DNA of 64,000 bases. Origin: Sandaracinobacteroides hominis (GTDB lineage: Bacteria; Pseudomonadota; Alphaproteobacteria; Sphingomonadales; Sphingomonadaceae). Positions within the stretch are counted from its first letter, which is position 1. Every line of letters begins with the position of its first letter. The translations under genes and the position numbers were made by a program. Below the pieces are notes generated by a model, which saw only the letters and a list, made by a program, of their open reading frames with translations, was not told the DNA's origin and ran no database searches. Shown piece by piece: positions 1-9,061 of this stretch. The stretch is taken from positions 62,001 to 126,000 of the forward strand of contig NZ_JADCUC010000005.1 in NCBI RefSeq assembly GCF_016464365.1. The letters are read 5' to 3'.

Positions 1-110
1 ACGGCTTCCCACATCTGCTGATTCATCGCGTTCCGCTTGTCGGCGCGATCCAGCAGCAGCCGGGCGACCGGCCCCTCGATCTTCAGATGGATGGTGGAAA
101 TCGGCTGCAA
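1..110 (-). CDS. Enoyl-CoA hydratase/isomerase family protein, N-terminal part only
   Basis: Reading leftwards from a TTG at 108-110 gives about 36 residues that run off the window edge. They include the stretch VARLLLDRADKRNAM, the first beta strands and oxyanion-side loop typical of crotonases (usual form V-x-x-I-x-L-x-R-P-x-x-x-N-A-M/L). The family hydrates or isomerises acyl-CoA thioesters in the cytoplasm. An in-frame TGA lies five codons before the TTG, so the TTG is the only reasonable start; AGGG lies just upstream. Substrate cannot be inferred from this fragment. The family call rests on a short piece but the pattern is characteristic. Confidence 0.7.
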   Translation of the reverse strand, partial: MQPISTIHLKIEGPVARLLLDRADKRNAMNQQMWEA

Positions 111-179
111 ATCCCTGACCTTTCAGGGTCAGCATTGGCAGCACCCTATGTGCTTCTCAAGCGTCCGGAACAAGGAAAA

Positions 180-209
180 GGCGGCGACCCGGGATCTTGG
201 GTCGCCGCC
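180..209 (-). terminator. Rho-independent terminator of the small secreted protein gene
   Basis: An 11-bp perfect stem (GGCGGCGACCC / GGGTCGCCGCC) encloses an 8-nt loop. On the minus strand it is followed by CTTTTCCTT, so it fits termination of the gene ending at 265. Confidence 0.75.
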
Positions 210-264
210 TCATACCTGACGGGCCGCTGGGAGGGGGGAGGATGCGGCCGGTCGGGCTTGTTCC

Positions 265-564
265 TTATTGAGCCGAAGCGGTCTCGGTGCCGAGAACGGC
301 TGCCAGTTCGGTGCCCAGCGCCTTGGCGGCCAGGTTGAACTTCTTGGCGGCTTCCGACCGGTTGCGGGCATCGCACAGGGCTTCACCCAGGGCGATGTTG
401 CGCTCGGCCTTCTTGGCAGCATCGGCTTCGGCGTTGGCCGAAAGCGCACGCAGCTTGGCGGGAGCGACCGAGCAGGTTTCGGCGCCGGCGGCAAAGGCCG
501 GAGCGGAGAGAGCCAGGGTCGAAGCCGAGAAAGCGACGGCGACGGAGAGGAGAATGGCGCGCAT
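265..564 (-). CDS. Small secreted hypothetical protein
   Basis: A 99-residue protein of unknown function. Residues 1-25 form a Sec signal peptide (short basic start, hydrophobic core, A-F-A-A cleavage region). The mature part of about 74 residues is alanine-rich and helical, with many A-x-x-A-x-x-K repeats and two cysteines that could form one disulphide. It has no recognisable catalytic motif. AAAGGA lies 8 nt before the ATG. A promoter is predicted about 130 nt upstream and a good terminator follows, so it looks like a monocistronic, probably well expressed gene. Likely periplasmic. Confidence 0.75.
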   Translation of the reverse strand: MRAILLSVAVAFSASTLALSAPAFAAGAETCSVAPAKLRALSANAEADAAKKAERNIALGEALCDARNRSEAAKKFNLAAKALGTELAAVLGTETASAQ

Positions 565-1009
565 GGCAAATCCTTTCGCATCAGTTCAGCAGATGGCCCC
601 AACCGCGGGGTCTTCGCTCTGCCGGTGCCTCTCGTCCGCTGTTCCCGGCCTTTCCGGGGGGTCGATCCGAGTGGCACTCAATTCGATGAACGCTGAATTA
701 AAGTTTCGCTCAGTTTCCGTCAACGGGAAAATTGAGCGACGCCCAAATGTTTTGCACAATCTGTGCTGCAGCGCAACATCATTGATCTGAACTGGCGCCA
801 AAATACATGGATTTCAAGTTGCATGACGTGTCCTATCTATACTGCCATGCAGCAAAGATGGGGGCTGAAATGCGCTGGACGCATGGCTTGCGCGGCCGAA
901 ATCGCGCGTTGCAGATCGGAAATATGAGTGAGACTCGGAAAGTTCGAGCGCGACTCGAAACTGCTGCAGGACTCCGACGGGCAATCGAACGGGACTGGGA
1001 AGCCCGACT
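565..1009. other. Intergenic stretch, no convincing gene
   Basis: Apart from the predicted promoter at 695-723, I see no supported gene between the secreted-protein start and the end of the ybjN-like gene. The only longer frame (807-1100, plus) runs through the 3' end of the ybjN-like gene, has no family resemblance and lacks a clear ribosome-binding site. Confidence 0.5.
695..723 (-). promoter_or_regulatory. Candidate sigma-70 promoter for the small secreted protein gene
   Basis: On the minus strand, TTGACG (718-723) and TAATTC (695-700) are separated by exactly 17 nt. This would leave a 5' leader of roughly 125 nt before the ATG at 564. Sequence match only. Confidence 0.4.
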
Positions 1010-1534
1010 TCAGGCTTCGCCTTCGGTCTCCACCATGGCGGCAGCGAGGGCGTCGCGTGGCGATTTTCCGCCCCAGAGAACGAACTGGAACACCGGGTAA
1101 TAGCGCTCGCATTCGTCGATGGCGGCATCCACCAGCGCATGTGCCTGCGGCATGCTGAGCGCGGCATCTTCCGGGCCGTCCAGCAGGACAGCGTGACGGA
1201 ACAAGAGGGCGCCATCGGCCGACCATTTCTCGAAATGGCCAATCCACAGCTGTTCGTTCACCAGCGCCAGCGTCTCGAACAGGTTGGCGCGCGTCTCCGC
1301 CTCGCCGTTCACCGCCGAGGCGTTGATCCCGGTCAGCGCGATGAACTGCAGCACCCGGTCTTCCTCGCGCCACAGCGCGCGAAGCTCATAGTCCGACCAG
1401 CTGCCCTTTACGGTGGTGACGATTTCCTCGTCGCCGTCGCGTTCGAAGGCCCAGTTATGGCTGGAGAAATAATGTTCCAGCATGTCGATGGGGGCCGATG
1501 CGTCGGCTCCGATGTCGAACTGAAGGCTGGTCAT
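1010..1534 (-). CDS. YbjN domain-containing protein
   Basis: A 174-residue cytoplasmic protein of the YbjN family (PF10722), which has a fold related to type III secretion chaperones and no firmly known reaction. The N-terminal half has the usual strand pattern around HNWAFERDGDEEIVTTVKGSW; the C-terminal half contains the helical ALVDAAIDECERYYPVFQF segment. The longer frame begins at 1594, but the ATG at 1532-1534 has GAGGAAC upstream and matches the family start, so I chose it. The UbiK-like gene lies upstream on the same strand, 147 bp away. Confidence 0.85.
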   Translation of the reverse strand: MTSLQFDIGADASAPIDMLEHYFSSHNWAFERDGDEEIVTTVKGSWSDYELRALWREEDRVLQFIALTGINASAVNGEAETRANLFETLALVNEQLWIGHFEKWSADGALLFRHAVLLDGPEDAALSMPQAHALVDAAIDECERYYPVFQFVLWGGKSPRDALAAAMVETEGEA

Positions 1535-1681
1535 CGCATGTTCCTCAAATTCTTGTGACCCTTTGTGGTTTCCCAAATGCTGGGTCAGCGGCAATTCCAG
1601 GCCACAAGATATTGCGTGGCCTGCAAGCGCTTGGCAAGCCGCTTCAGCAGCGGTGCCGAATTGGCTGTGGATATGTGCCGC

Positions 1682-1960
1682 TCAGTTGATGTCGATCTTG
1701 CGGGTCTTCGGCTTCGCGGCCTTCGGGGCTGCAGCCACCCCCATCTGCGCTTTCAGCGCTTCCAGCTCGGCCTTGGTCTCGGAGGCCATCTGCTTCACCG
1801 CCTCGAACTCGTCGCGCGAAACGAAGTCCATGCCGCCCATGGCTTCGCGGAACTTGTCCTTCATCTTCGCTTCGGCTTCCCGCCCCGCTCCGGCCATGGT
1901 GCCGGCGATCGAAGACATCATGCGTGCAAAATCCTCGAACAGTTGATTCTGGTTCTGCAT
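1682..1960 (-). CDS. UbiK-family accessory factor (BMFP domain)
   Basis: A 92-residue protein with the layout of the BMFP/UbiK family (PF04380): an amphipathic N-terminal helix (about residues 5-45, with LFEDFARMMSSIAG), the conserved MDFVSRDEFEAVKQMA segment starting the second helix, a coiled-coil stretch to about residue 73, and a basic A/K/P-rich tail. In proteobacteria UbiK helps the soluble part of ubiquinone biosynthesis and can interact with membranes; the same domain was described as membrane fusogenic in Brucella. The role here is assigned by family only. Confidence 0.85.
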   Translation of the reverse strand: MQNQNQLFEDFARMMSSIAGTMAGAGREAEAKMKDKFREAMGGMDFVSRDEFEAVKQMASETKAELEALKAQMGVAAAPKAAKPKTRKIDIN

Positions 1961-2119
1961 CGAATGGAGCCTTCCGCTTGGACAAATGAGGGGTATGGTT
2001 GCAAATCCCCAAAAGGATTGGTGCCGCCACCGCGGCCGTTAGCGCAATTTTGCGCCGTTGCGAACCCTGCCGCGCCAGAACCCAGATAGGATGCCGCGGT
2101 CGAAATGGAAGGGCCGCCG

Positions 2120-5100
2120 CTATTCGGCGGGTTCCGCCATTCCCTCGACTTCCTTCAGCTCCCTGGCAAGTTCGCGCGAGATGGTTTCCGGCGACTTGGT
2201 GCGGCGGGCGAAGGCAGCATAGAAAACCGGGATCACGAACAGGGTGAGCAGCGTCGCCAGGCTGACGCCCCAGACGATGACGATGCCGATGGCCCGGCGC
2301 GAGCCGGCGCCGGCGCCGCTGGCAATCATCAGAGGCACGGCGCCGGCGACTGTAGCCACCGACGTCATCAGCACCGGGCGCAGACGGCGTTGCGCGGCCT
2401 CGAGGATGGCGTTTCGGAACTCCACGCCTTCGTCGCGCAGCTGGTTGGCGAATTCGACGATCAGGATGCCGTTCTTTGCCGCCAGACCCACCAGCATCAC
2501 GATCCCCACCTGCGAGTAGAGATTGATGGTGCCGCCCATCGCCCAGAGCCCGAAGAGTCCGCCGCCCACCGCCAGCGGCACGGTGAGGATGATGACGGCC
2601 GGGTGCACGAAGCTTTCGAACTGGGCGGCGAGGATCAGGAAGATCAGCACCACGGTGAGGCCGAGAACGACCCAGAGCGAGGAGCCGGTTTGCCGCAGCT
2701 GGCGGCTTTCGCCCTTGTGGCCGATGGAGGTCACCTGCGGCTGTTCCAGCGCGATCGGCTCCAGATAGTCGAGCGCCTGCCCCAGCGTCGTGCCGGGCGC
2801 GACGCTGCCCTGGAGGGTGATGGCGCGCTGCTTGTTGAAGCGGCCCAGCTCTCCGGCTTGCGCATTCTCGCGCAGCTTCACCAGGTTGGAGAGCGGGATC
2901 ATGTCGTTCGTGGTGCTGGAGCGTACATAGATGTTGGCGAGGTTGTCGGGGGTGGCGCGATCGGCGTCCTCGGCCTGCAGCACCACATAATATTCCTCGC
3001 CGCGATCGATGAAGGTGGTCGCCCGGCGGCTGCCCATCATCGTTTCCAGCGTGCTGCCGATATCTGCCACGCTGACGCCGAGGTCGCCGGCGCGGGTGGT
3101 GTCGATGTCGACGATCAGCTGCGGGACGGTTTCCTTATAGTCGCTGTCGAGGTTTATGATGCCGGGGTTGGCTTCTGCCGCCTTGAAGATGGCGTCGCGC
3201 GCCTTGGCCAGTTCCTCGAAGCTGTTGCCGGCGATCACCAGCTGGATGGGCTGGCCGCGGCCCCGGCTGAGGCTGTTGCCGGTGGAGGTGTTGCCGCGCA
3301 CCCGCGGGTCCTGCCCGATCTGCTTCTGCACCTGCTCCATCACGTCGCGGGTGGTTTCGGTGCGGTCTTCCCAGGGCACCAGGAACACGGTCATGCCGCC
3401 GCTGGAAAAGCTTTCCGTCGAGCCGAAATTCCCCGGCGCGCGGACCAGCAGCCTTCGCACGGGCTGGTCGTCGCCCACCATCGGCAGCAGCTTGGCCTGC
3501 AGCTCTTCCATGTAGACCACCATGCGGTCGAAGCCGGTGCCTTCGGCCGCCTGGATGGTGACCTGGAAGTTGCCGGTATCTTCCTCGGGTGCGAGTTCGG
3601 AGGCGAGGGTCGAGCCGAGGAATACGCAGCCCGCCACGAAGGCGACGGAAACGCCCGCCACCAACCAGGTCCGGTCGAGCACGCGTTCCAGCGCACGCGA
3701 ATAGGCGCCTTGCACCCGATCGAACTGGCGATCGAACCATTGGGTGAAGCGGTTATGGCCGGTTTCGCGCTTCAGCAGCTTGGAGCAGAGCATGGGCGTG
3801 AGCGAGAGCGCCACGAAGCCGGAGAAGGCGATGGCGCCGATCATGGCGCCCGCCAGCTCGCGGAAGAGAAGGCCGGTGTTGCCGGCGATGAAATAGAGCG
3901 GCACGAACACGGCGCAGACGACGATTGTGGTGGCCATGACGGCAAAACCCACCTGCCGCGCCCCGTTGTAGGCGGCAGCCAGCGGCGGCTCGCCCTTCTC
4001 GATCCGGTAATAGATGTTCTCGAGGACGACGATGGCGTCGTCGACGACGATGCCGATGGCGAGCACGAACGCCAGCAGGGTCAGCAGGTTCAGCGAATAG
4101 CCGAGCACATAGAGGACGGCGAAGGTGGCGATCAGGCAGATCGGTACGGTGATCGCCGGGATCAGGGTCGCCCGCAGCGAGCCGAGGAAGATGAAGATGA
4201 CGGCAATGACGAGGATCGCCGCCTCGATCAGCGTGTGCCACACATTGCCGATGGCGCGCTCGATGAAGAGCGAGCTGTCGAAGCTGACGGCGAGCTGCAT
4301 GCCTTCGGGGAGCGTTTTCTGCACCTCGGCCAGTTGCGCCTTGACGTCGTTGGCGACCTGCAGCGTGTTGGCGCCCGACTGGCGGACGATGCCGAGGCCG
4401 ATCGCCTGCTCGCCGTTCGAGCGGAAGAAGTTGTAGCGGTTTTCCGGCTCCAGGCTGACGCGGGCGACATCGCCCAGCCGGATCAGATAGCCGTCGGCAC
4501 CTCGCCCCACGATCAGCCGCTCGAACTGCTCCTGCGTGGAGAACTGCCGGGTGACGCGGACGGTGAGGTTGGTGTTGGGGCCTTCGATGCGGCCGGCGGG
4601 AAGCTCGACATTCTGCCGCCGGAGGGCATTTTCGACGTCGGTGGTGGTGAGGCCCATGGCGACGAGCTGGGAGCGCGAGAGCCAGACGCGCATGGCCTGC
4701 CGCGCCTCGCCGCCGATCTGCACGCGGCTGACGCCGTTCACCGAGGCGAAGCGGTCGACAAGGACGCGGTCCGCATAGTCGGTGAGCTGCATCGGTGTCC
4801 AGTTGGGCTGGATCACGTTCATCCAGAGGATCGGCTGGGCGTCGACATCGACCTTGCTGATCTGCGGCGGGTCGGCCTCTTCGGGGAGCTGGTTGACGAC
4901 GCCCGATACGCGGTCTCGCACGTCGTTGGCGGCATCGTCTATGTCTCGGGTGGCGGAAAATTCGATGGTGATGTCGGAGCGGCCGTCGCGCGAGCGGGAG
5001 GAGATGTTGTCGATGCCCTCGATGCCCGAAATGCGGTCCTCGATGATCTGGGTGATGCGGTTTTCGATCACCTGCGCGTTTGCGCCTCGATAGACGGTGT

Positions 5101-5242
5101 CGACCGAAACGATGGGCGGCTCGATGGCGGGGAGGTCGCGGACGGGGAGACGGGTGAAGGAGACCGCACCGACCAGGAGGAGCAGCAGCGACAGGACCGC
5201 CGCAAAGACGGGGCGGCGGACGGAGATGTCGGACAGGATCAT
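2120..5242 (-). CDS. RND-family efflux transporter, inner-membrane pump
   Basis: A 1040-residue AcrB/MexB-type pump, full length for the family. TM1 is at residues 10-30, two large periplasmic loops follow TM1 and TM7, and there are 12 predicted membrane helices in all. The proton-relay aspartates are visible in TM4 (GIVVDDAIVVLENI) and the lysine in TM10 (GLAAKNGILIVEFANQL). It would export drugs, solvents or metals from the inner membrane and periplasm with a membrane-fusion protein and an outer-membrane channel. Its ATG overlaps the stop of the membrane-fusion gene (ATGA), so translation is coupled. No outer-membrane channel gene is adjacent. The partner gene carries a premature stop, so the pump may be inactive or poorly expressed. 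Confidence 0.93.
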   Translation of the reverse strand: MILSDISVRRPVFAAVLSLLLLLVGAVSFTRLPVRDLPAIEPPIVSVDTVYRGANAQVIENRITQIIEDRISGIEGIDNISSRSRDGRSDITIEFSATRDIDDAANDVRDRVSGVVNQLPEEADPPQISKVDVDAQPILWMNVIQPNWTPMQLTDYADRVLVDRFASVNGVSRVQIGGEARQAMRVWLSRSQLVAMGLTTTDVENALRRQNVELPAGRIEGPNTNLTVRVTRQFSTQEQFERLIVGRGADGYLIRLGDVARVSLEPENRYNFFRSNGEQAIGLGIVRQSGANTLQVANDVKAQLAEVQKTLPEGMQLAVSFDSSLFIERAIGNVWHTLIEAAILVIAVIFIFLGSLRATLIPAITVPICLIATFAVLYVLGYSLNLLTLLAFVLAIGIVVDDAIVVLENIYYRIEKGEPPLAAAYNGARQVGFAVMATTIVVCAVFVPLYFIAGNTGLLFRELAGAMIGAIAFSGFVALSLTPMLCSKLLKRETGHNRFTQWFDRQFDRVQGAYSRALERVLDRTWLVAGVSVAFVAGCVFLGSTLASELAPEEDTGNFQVTIQAAEGTGFDRMVVYMEELQAKLLPMVGDDQPVRRLLVRAPGNFGSTESFSSGGMTVFLVPWEDRTETTRDVMEQVQKQIGQDPRVRGNTSTGNSLSRGRGQPIQLVIAGNSFEELAKARDAIFKAAEANPGIINLDSDYKETVPQLIVDIDTTRAGDLGVSVADIGSTLETMMGSRRATTFIDRGEEYYVVLQAEDADRATPDNLANIYVRSSTTNDMIPLSNLVKLRENAQAGELGRFNKQRAITLQGSVAPGTTLGQALDYLEPIALEQPQVTSIGHKGESRQLRQTGSSLWVVLGLTVVLIFLILAAQFESFVHPAVIILTVPLAVGGGLFGLWAMGGTINLYSQVGIVMLVGLAAKNGILIVEFANQLRDEGVEFRNAILEAAQRRLRPVLMTSVATVAGAVPLMIASGAGAGSRRAIGIVIVWGVSLATLLTLFVIPVFYAAFARRTKSPETISRELARELKEVEGMAEPAE

Positions 5243-6363
5243 GCCGCTGGCGCCTCAGCAGGCGTTGCCGCCGGCGTCCGGGATGCTGTGCGCTCGACGG
5301 GTTTGACCGGGCCGGGCCCGCGCAGTTTCACTGTGCCTTCGGCGACGATACGGTCGCCTTCGGCAAGGCCGGAAAGTATTTCCACCCGGCCGTCGCGACG
5401 GGCGCCGGCCTTGACCGGCACGCGGGTGGCGGAATTTTCTGCGTCCAGCTTCCAGACGAAGGCGCCGGAGCCTTCGCCGATGACCGCCAGTTCCGGCACG
5501 GTGAGTGCCTGACGGGGGGCGGCATTGACGTTCACCGTCATCAGCATGCCGGGGCGCAGGCGCAGATCCGGGTTGGGGAGGATGGCGCGCGCGGTGATGG
5601 AGCGGGTGACCGGGTCGACCACCGGATCGATGGTGGCGATCCTGCCGCGGAAGGATTCGCCGGGGAAGGCTGCGGCGCTGGCGGAAATCTCGCTGCCGAC
5701 GCGCATCGAGGAGAGGAAGGTCTACGGAACGGTGAAATCGAGCTTGATCTTCGAATGATCGACGATGGTGACGATGGTGGTGCCGGAGTTCACGACCGTG
5801 CCCGGCGAAATGCGGCGCAGCGACAGCCAGCCCGCGAACGGGGCGCGGATCACCCGATCCGCGATCTGCGAGCTGGACTGCTGGGTTTCGGCGCGGGCGA
5901 TGTCGACCAGCGCCTGCTGCTCATCGATGCGGGCGCGGGTGGCAAAGCCGCGTTCCTGGAGCTGCTTCAGGCGGGCGAGCTGCAGCTGCGCCTCGCGCAG
6001 GCGGGCCTCGCCTTCCCTCAGCGTGGCGCCCTGTTCCGAACGGACCAGTTCGGCGATCACGGCGCCGCGCGGAACATGCTGGCCGTCGGCGAAGTTGATG
6101 CGCTCGATGCGCTCGGTCACGGTGGAATTGAGATCGGCCTGCTCGTTGGCGCGGGCGGTGCCGACGGCTTCGATGGAGTCGACGAGTTGCGTGCTTTCCA
6201 CGCCACTGACGACGACGCTGGGCGGAGGGCCTCCGGCGCCGCCCTTTTCCGAGCCCTTTGCGCTGCTGCTGCTGCCCTTACCCGCCGAATCGCCCAGCAG
6301 CGAACAGGCCGGAAGCGACAGCATGGCAAGAGACAGGGCAAGGACAGTTGCAAGGCGGATCAA
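5239..6363 (-). pseudogene. RND membrane-fusion (HlyD-type) lipoprotein interrupted by an in-frame amber codon
   Basis: Reading leftwards from a TTG at 6361-6363 (GGGAG upstream) gives a lipoprotein signal with lipobox L-P-A-C, the biotinyl-lipoyl strand, a hairpin helix and the second lipoyl half, ending ...KLDFTVP. A TAG follows at 5722-5724. The same frame continues without a shift as TFLSSMRVG and on through the beta-barrel and membrane-proximal domains to 5239. Family members usually read FTVPE-x-x-L at this point, so one GAG-to-TAG change explains the break. Restored length would be 374 residues, normal for the family. The remainder could in principle restart at the ATG 5704-5706, but no ribosome-binding site precedes it and it would lack the signal. 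The pump gene downstream is intact. Confidence 0.85.
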
Positions 6364-6616
6364 GCGCGCGGCTCCCGGGACGTATAGATGGAGGTGTGGA
6401 TGCTAGCTTCTATCGGAGACGAAGATGGCTGGCTGATGAACATCTTTCAGGCCGAGGGCAATGGGCGGCGAAATATCGCGGGCATGGTGCGGTTCACGGA
6501 CGCAACGTTCGGTCTACCCCTTTGACCGCATGTTTCGCATATTATATTCACGTTCAGATGGCCGGACTGCCTTTGTGCTCCGGCGGTGTTAGCAACAGGT
6601 TGGATGGTGTGCCGGG

Positions 6617-7018
6617 ATGGCAATGGTTCAGGAGCACTTGGGCGTGAGCGGGCCTGCCGGCGCCCGGCCTATGGGTAACGGGCCCGTTGGGGACGACGAC
6701 GGCGCCGGTGCCGGAGGCAACGGCACGGGCGCCGGTGTCGCTACCAAGAGCAAGACCGAAACGAAGAAGCCGGCGCTCTACAAGGTGCTGATGCTGAACG
6801 ACGATTATACGCCGATGGAATTCGTGGTGCATGTGCTGCAGCGATTCTTCCGGATGAGCATCGAGGACGCGACACGGGTGATGCTGCATGTGCATCAGCG
6901 CGGCGTCGGGATCTGCGGCATCTTCACCTATGAAGTGGCGGAGACCAAGGTAAGCCAGGTGATGGATTTCGCGAAAGAACACCAGCATCCTTTGCAGTGT
7001 ACGCTTGAGAAGGACTGA
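6617..7018 (+). CDS. clpS: ATP-dependent Clp protease adaptor ClpS
   Basis: A 133-residue protein whose C-terminal 80 residues are a typical ClpS core: [19 protein letters not shown] with the N-degron pocket Asn-Asp pair, then the helix [18 protein letters not shown] and EVAETKV. ClpS delivers N-end-rule substrates to ClpA-ClpP in the cytoplasm. The first 50 residues are a Gly/Asp-rich, probably disordered extension, longer than in E. coli ClpS. A second ATG at 6623 is an alternative start. The region 6364-6616 upstream has a TATTATAT-like element near 6540 that could be its -10 box. Confidence 0.93.
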   Translation: MAMVQEHLGVSGPAGARPMGNGPVGDDDGAGAGGNGTGAGVATKSKTETKKPALYKVLMLNDDYTPMEFVVHVLQRFFRMSIEDATRVMLHVHQRGVGICGIFTYEVAETKVSQVMDFAKEHQHPLQCTLEKD

Positions 7019-7019
7019 A

Positions 7020-7147
7020 CTCCGCGTCTTGGCACTCCGGCGCGAAGCGCCGCAAGGCCGACCGGCCGCCCGGAGCGTAGCGGAGGAAGCCAAGCGGAGC
7101 GGATGCGGAGCGTCCGGCGTTTGAGGGGCGGCCTTGCCAAAGGCCGC
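7020..7147 (+). repeat. GC-rich structured intergenic element between clpS and rpmI
   Basis: Nested inverted repeats: CTCCGC...TTGGC (7020-7033) against GCCAAGCGGAG (7089-7099); CTCCGG (7035-7040) against CCGGAG (7070-7075); the inner hairpin GGCGC-GAA-GCGCC (7039-7051); and a separate hairpin GCGGCCTT-gcca-AAGGCCGC (7128-7147). The last has no T-tract and is followed by GAAAACAAAT, so it is not a classic terminator. It may stabilise or end the clpS transcript, or be a dispersed palindromic repeat. I found no second copy in the window. Confidence 0.45.
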
Positions 7148-7270
7148 GAAAACAAATAGAGGCCCGCGCTTCAATCGCGAGATCGTGAACGACCCGCCCG
7201 GCGAACCAGGGCTGCCGTGGCTGGTCATGAACTCGCCCCAATCCCCTTGAGTGGGGACGAAAGGACCGAA

Positions 7271-7474
7271 ATGCCCAAGCTGAAGACCAAGAGCGGGGTG
7301 AAAAAGCGTTTCACCATGACCGCAACCGGAAAGCTGAAGCACGGCGTGGCCGGCAAGCGCCACCGCCTGATCAGCCATAACGGCAAATATATTCGCCAGA
7401 ACCGCGGAACCAGCGTCCTCTCCGAAGCCGATACGGCGCGGGTTGTGGCGTGGGCCCCCTACGGCCTGAAGTAA
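7271..7474 (+). CDS. rpmI: 50S ribosomal protein L35
   Basis: A 67-residue basic protein starting [14 protein letters not shown], with the L35 core [17 protein letters not shown]. It is a component of the large ribosomal subunit. The open frame extends upstream to 7217, but the ATG at 7271 matches the universal L35 start and has AAAGGA at a good distance. A small hairpin TCCCC-ttgagt-GGGGA (7242-7257) sits immediately before the ribosome-binding site and could influence translation. rplT follows 13 bp downstream, forming the conserved rpmI-rplT pair; infC is not present upstream. Confidence 0.97.
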   Translation: MPKLKTKSGVKKRFTMTATGKLKHGVAGKRHRLISHNGKYIRQNRGTSVLSEADTARVVAWAPYGLK

Positions 7475-7487
7475 GGAGCGCGGATAC

Positions 7488-7844
7488 ATGGCACGTGTTA
7501 AGAGGGGCGTAACCGCCCGTGCGCGTCACAAGCGCGTTCTGGAACAGGCGAAGGGCTATTATGGCCGTCGCAAGAACACCATCCGCGTTGCGCGGCAGGC
7601 CGTCGAGAAGGCCGGCCAATACGCCTATCGCGACCGCAAGGTTAAGAAGAGGTCGTTCCGGGCTCTCTGGATCCAGCGCATCAACGCCGGCGTCCGGGAA
7701 ATGGGCTATACCTATAGCGTGTTCATGCACGCCGCGACGGAAACGGGCCTGCAGCTCGACCGCAAAGTGCTGGCCGATCTCGCGATGAACGAGCCGGCAG
7801 CGTTTAAGGCGATCGTCGAGCAGGTGATGGCCGGCCGAGCCTAA
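7488..7844 (+). CDS. rplT: 50S ribosomal protein L20
   Basis: A 118-residue protein with the canonical [18 protein letters not shown] start, the long RNA-binding helix ([20 protein letters not shown]) and the globular C-terminal domain ([20 protein letters not shown]). It binds 23S rRNA early in large-subunit assembly and in many bacteria feeds back on its own operon. It lies 13 bp after rpmI. A strong terminator follows at 7887, before pheS. Confidence 0.98.
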   Translation: MARVKRGVTARARHKRVLEQAKGYYGRRKNTIRVARQAVEKAGQYAYRDRKVKKRSFRALWIQRINAGVREMGYTYSVFMHAATETGLQLDRKVLADLAMNEPAAFKAIVEQVMAGRA

Positions 7845-7886
7845 GAAGACGGGGGCCCAAGCCCTCGCTTTCGTGCGTGACCGATC

Positions 7887-7927
7887 AGGGGCGCGGAGGG
7901 CGATGCCTTCCGCGCCCCTTTCGTTTT
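7887..7927 (+). terminator. Rho-independent terminator after rpmI-rplT
   Basis: An 11-bp stem AGGGGCGCGGA / TCCGCGCCCCT with an 11-nt loop, followed by TTCGTTTT. Confidence 0.85.
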
Positions 7928-7981
7928 GGGCCGCGCCCGGCTAACGCCCGGCCCGACAAGCTTTCCCTGGGGATGTGACCG

Positions 7982-9061
7982 ATGAATACCGACGCCTTGC
8001 GGGGCGAATATCTGGCGGCCCTCGATGCGGCCTCTACCCCCGATGCGGTGGAAGCCGTTCGCGTGGCCGCGCTGGGCAAGGCCGGCGGCATCACCCAGCT
8101 GATGAAGAGCCTGGGCGGCATGGCCCCGGACGAGCGGCTGAAAGTGGCTCCCGCCTTTCAGGCGCTGCGCGAGGAAGTCTCGTCTGCCATCGAAGCGAAA
8201 AAGGCGAGTCTTGGCCGTGCCGTGCTGGAAGCGCGGCTGGCCTCCGAGCGGCTGGACTTGTCGCTGCCGGTCTCGCCTTCGGCCCCCGGCAGCATCCATC
8301 CGATTTCGCAGGTGATGGACGAGCTTTCGGAGATTTTCGCCGATCTCGGCTTCGCTGTTGCCGAGGGGCCGGAGATCGAGACGGACTGGTATAATTTCAC
8401 TGCGCTGAACATCCCGCCCGAGCATCCGGCGCGGGCGATGCACGATACCTTCTATGCGCGTCCGGAAGGCGGTGACGAAGCCTCGCGCATGGTGCTGCGC
8501 ACCCATACGTCGCCGGTGCAGATCCGCACGATGATGAGCGAGAAGCCTCCCATCCGCATCATTGCGCCGGGGCGCGTCTATCGCTCGGATTCGGATGCCA
8601 CGCACACGCCGATGTTCCACCAGGTGGAGGGTCTCGTGATCGATCGCGGCATCACGCTGGGGCATCTGAAGTGGACGCTGGAGACCTTCGTGAAGGCCTT
8701 CTTCGAGGTGGACGATGTGACGCTGCGGCTGCGCCCCAGCTTCTTCCCCTTCACCGAGCCGGGTGTCGAGGTGGACGTCGGCTGCTCGTGGGAGAATGGC
8801 ACGCTGAAGATCGGCGGCAATAGCTCCTGGATGGAAATCCTGGGCGCCGGGATGGTGCACCGGAAGGTGCTGGAGAATTGCGGCCTCGATCCCGCCGAAT
8901 GGCAGGGATTTGCCTTTGGCTGCGGCATCGACCGGCTGGCGATGCTGAAATATGGGATGACCGACTTGCGCGCCTTCTTTGACGCCGACCTGCGCTGGAC
9001 CCGCCATTTCGGATTCGGCGCGCTGGACGTGCCGACGCTCTCGGCAGGAGTGGGCGCATGA
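7982..9061 (+). CDS. pheS: Phenylalanine--tRNA ligase alpha subunit
   Basis: A 359-residue class II aminoacyl-tRNA synthetase catalytic subunit. The N-terminal coiled coil (residues 1-90) binds tRNA. The catalytic core shows motif 2 ([20 protein letters not shown]) and motif 3 ([14 protein letters not shown]). It charges tRNA-Phe with phenylalanine as an alpha2-beta2 complex with PheT. Its stop overlaps the pheT start (ATGA), which couples translation of the two subunits. Confidence 0.98.
   Translation: MNTDALRGEYLAALDAASTPDAVEAVRVAALGKAGGITQLMKSLGGMAPDERLKVAPAFQALREEVSSAIEAKKASLGRAVLEARLASERLDLSLPVSPSAPGSIHPISQVMDELSEIFADLGFAVAEGPEIETDWYNFTALNIPPEHPARAMHDTFYARPEGGDEASRMVLRTHTSPVQIRTMMSEKPPIRIIAPGRVYRSDSDATHTPMFHQVEGLVIDRGITLGHLKWTLETFVKAFFEVDDVTLRLRPSFFPFTEPGVEVDVGCSWENGTLKIGGNSSWMEILGAGMVHRKVLENCGLDPAEWQGFAFGCGIDRLAMLKYGMTDLRAFFDADLRWTRHFGFGALDVPTLSAGVGA

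Noticed and set aside
807-1100. 97-codon plus-strand frame between the secreted-protein and ybjN-like genes
   Set aside because: Overlaps the 3' end of the ybjN-like gene, lacks a ribosome-binding site and resembles nothing known.
2105-5512. Very long plus-strand frame (over 1100 codons) opposite the RND pump
   Set aside because: Its product is rich in D, G, H, R and A with no family pattern, and it lies antisense to a clearly conserved pump. High GC content keeps antisense frames open.
5722-5724. Stop-codon recoding of TAG as an amino acid
   Set aside because: Several normal genes in the window end in TAG, for example DUF2093, the beta-hydroxylase and the sugar dehydrogenase, so TAG works as a stop here.
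6400-6525. 41-codon plus-strand frame before clpS starting MLASIGDEDGWL
   Set aside because: No family resemblance or convincing ribosome-binding site; too short to support without homologues.
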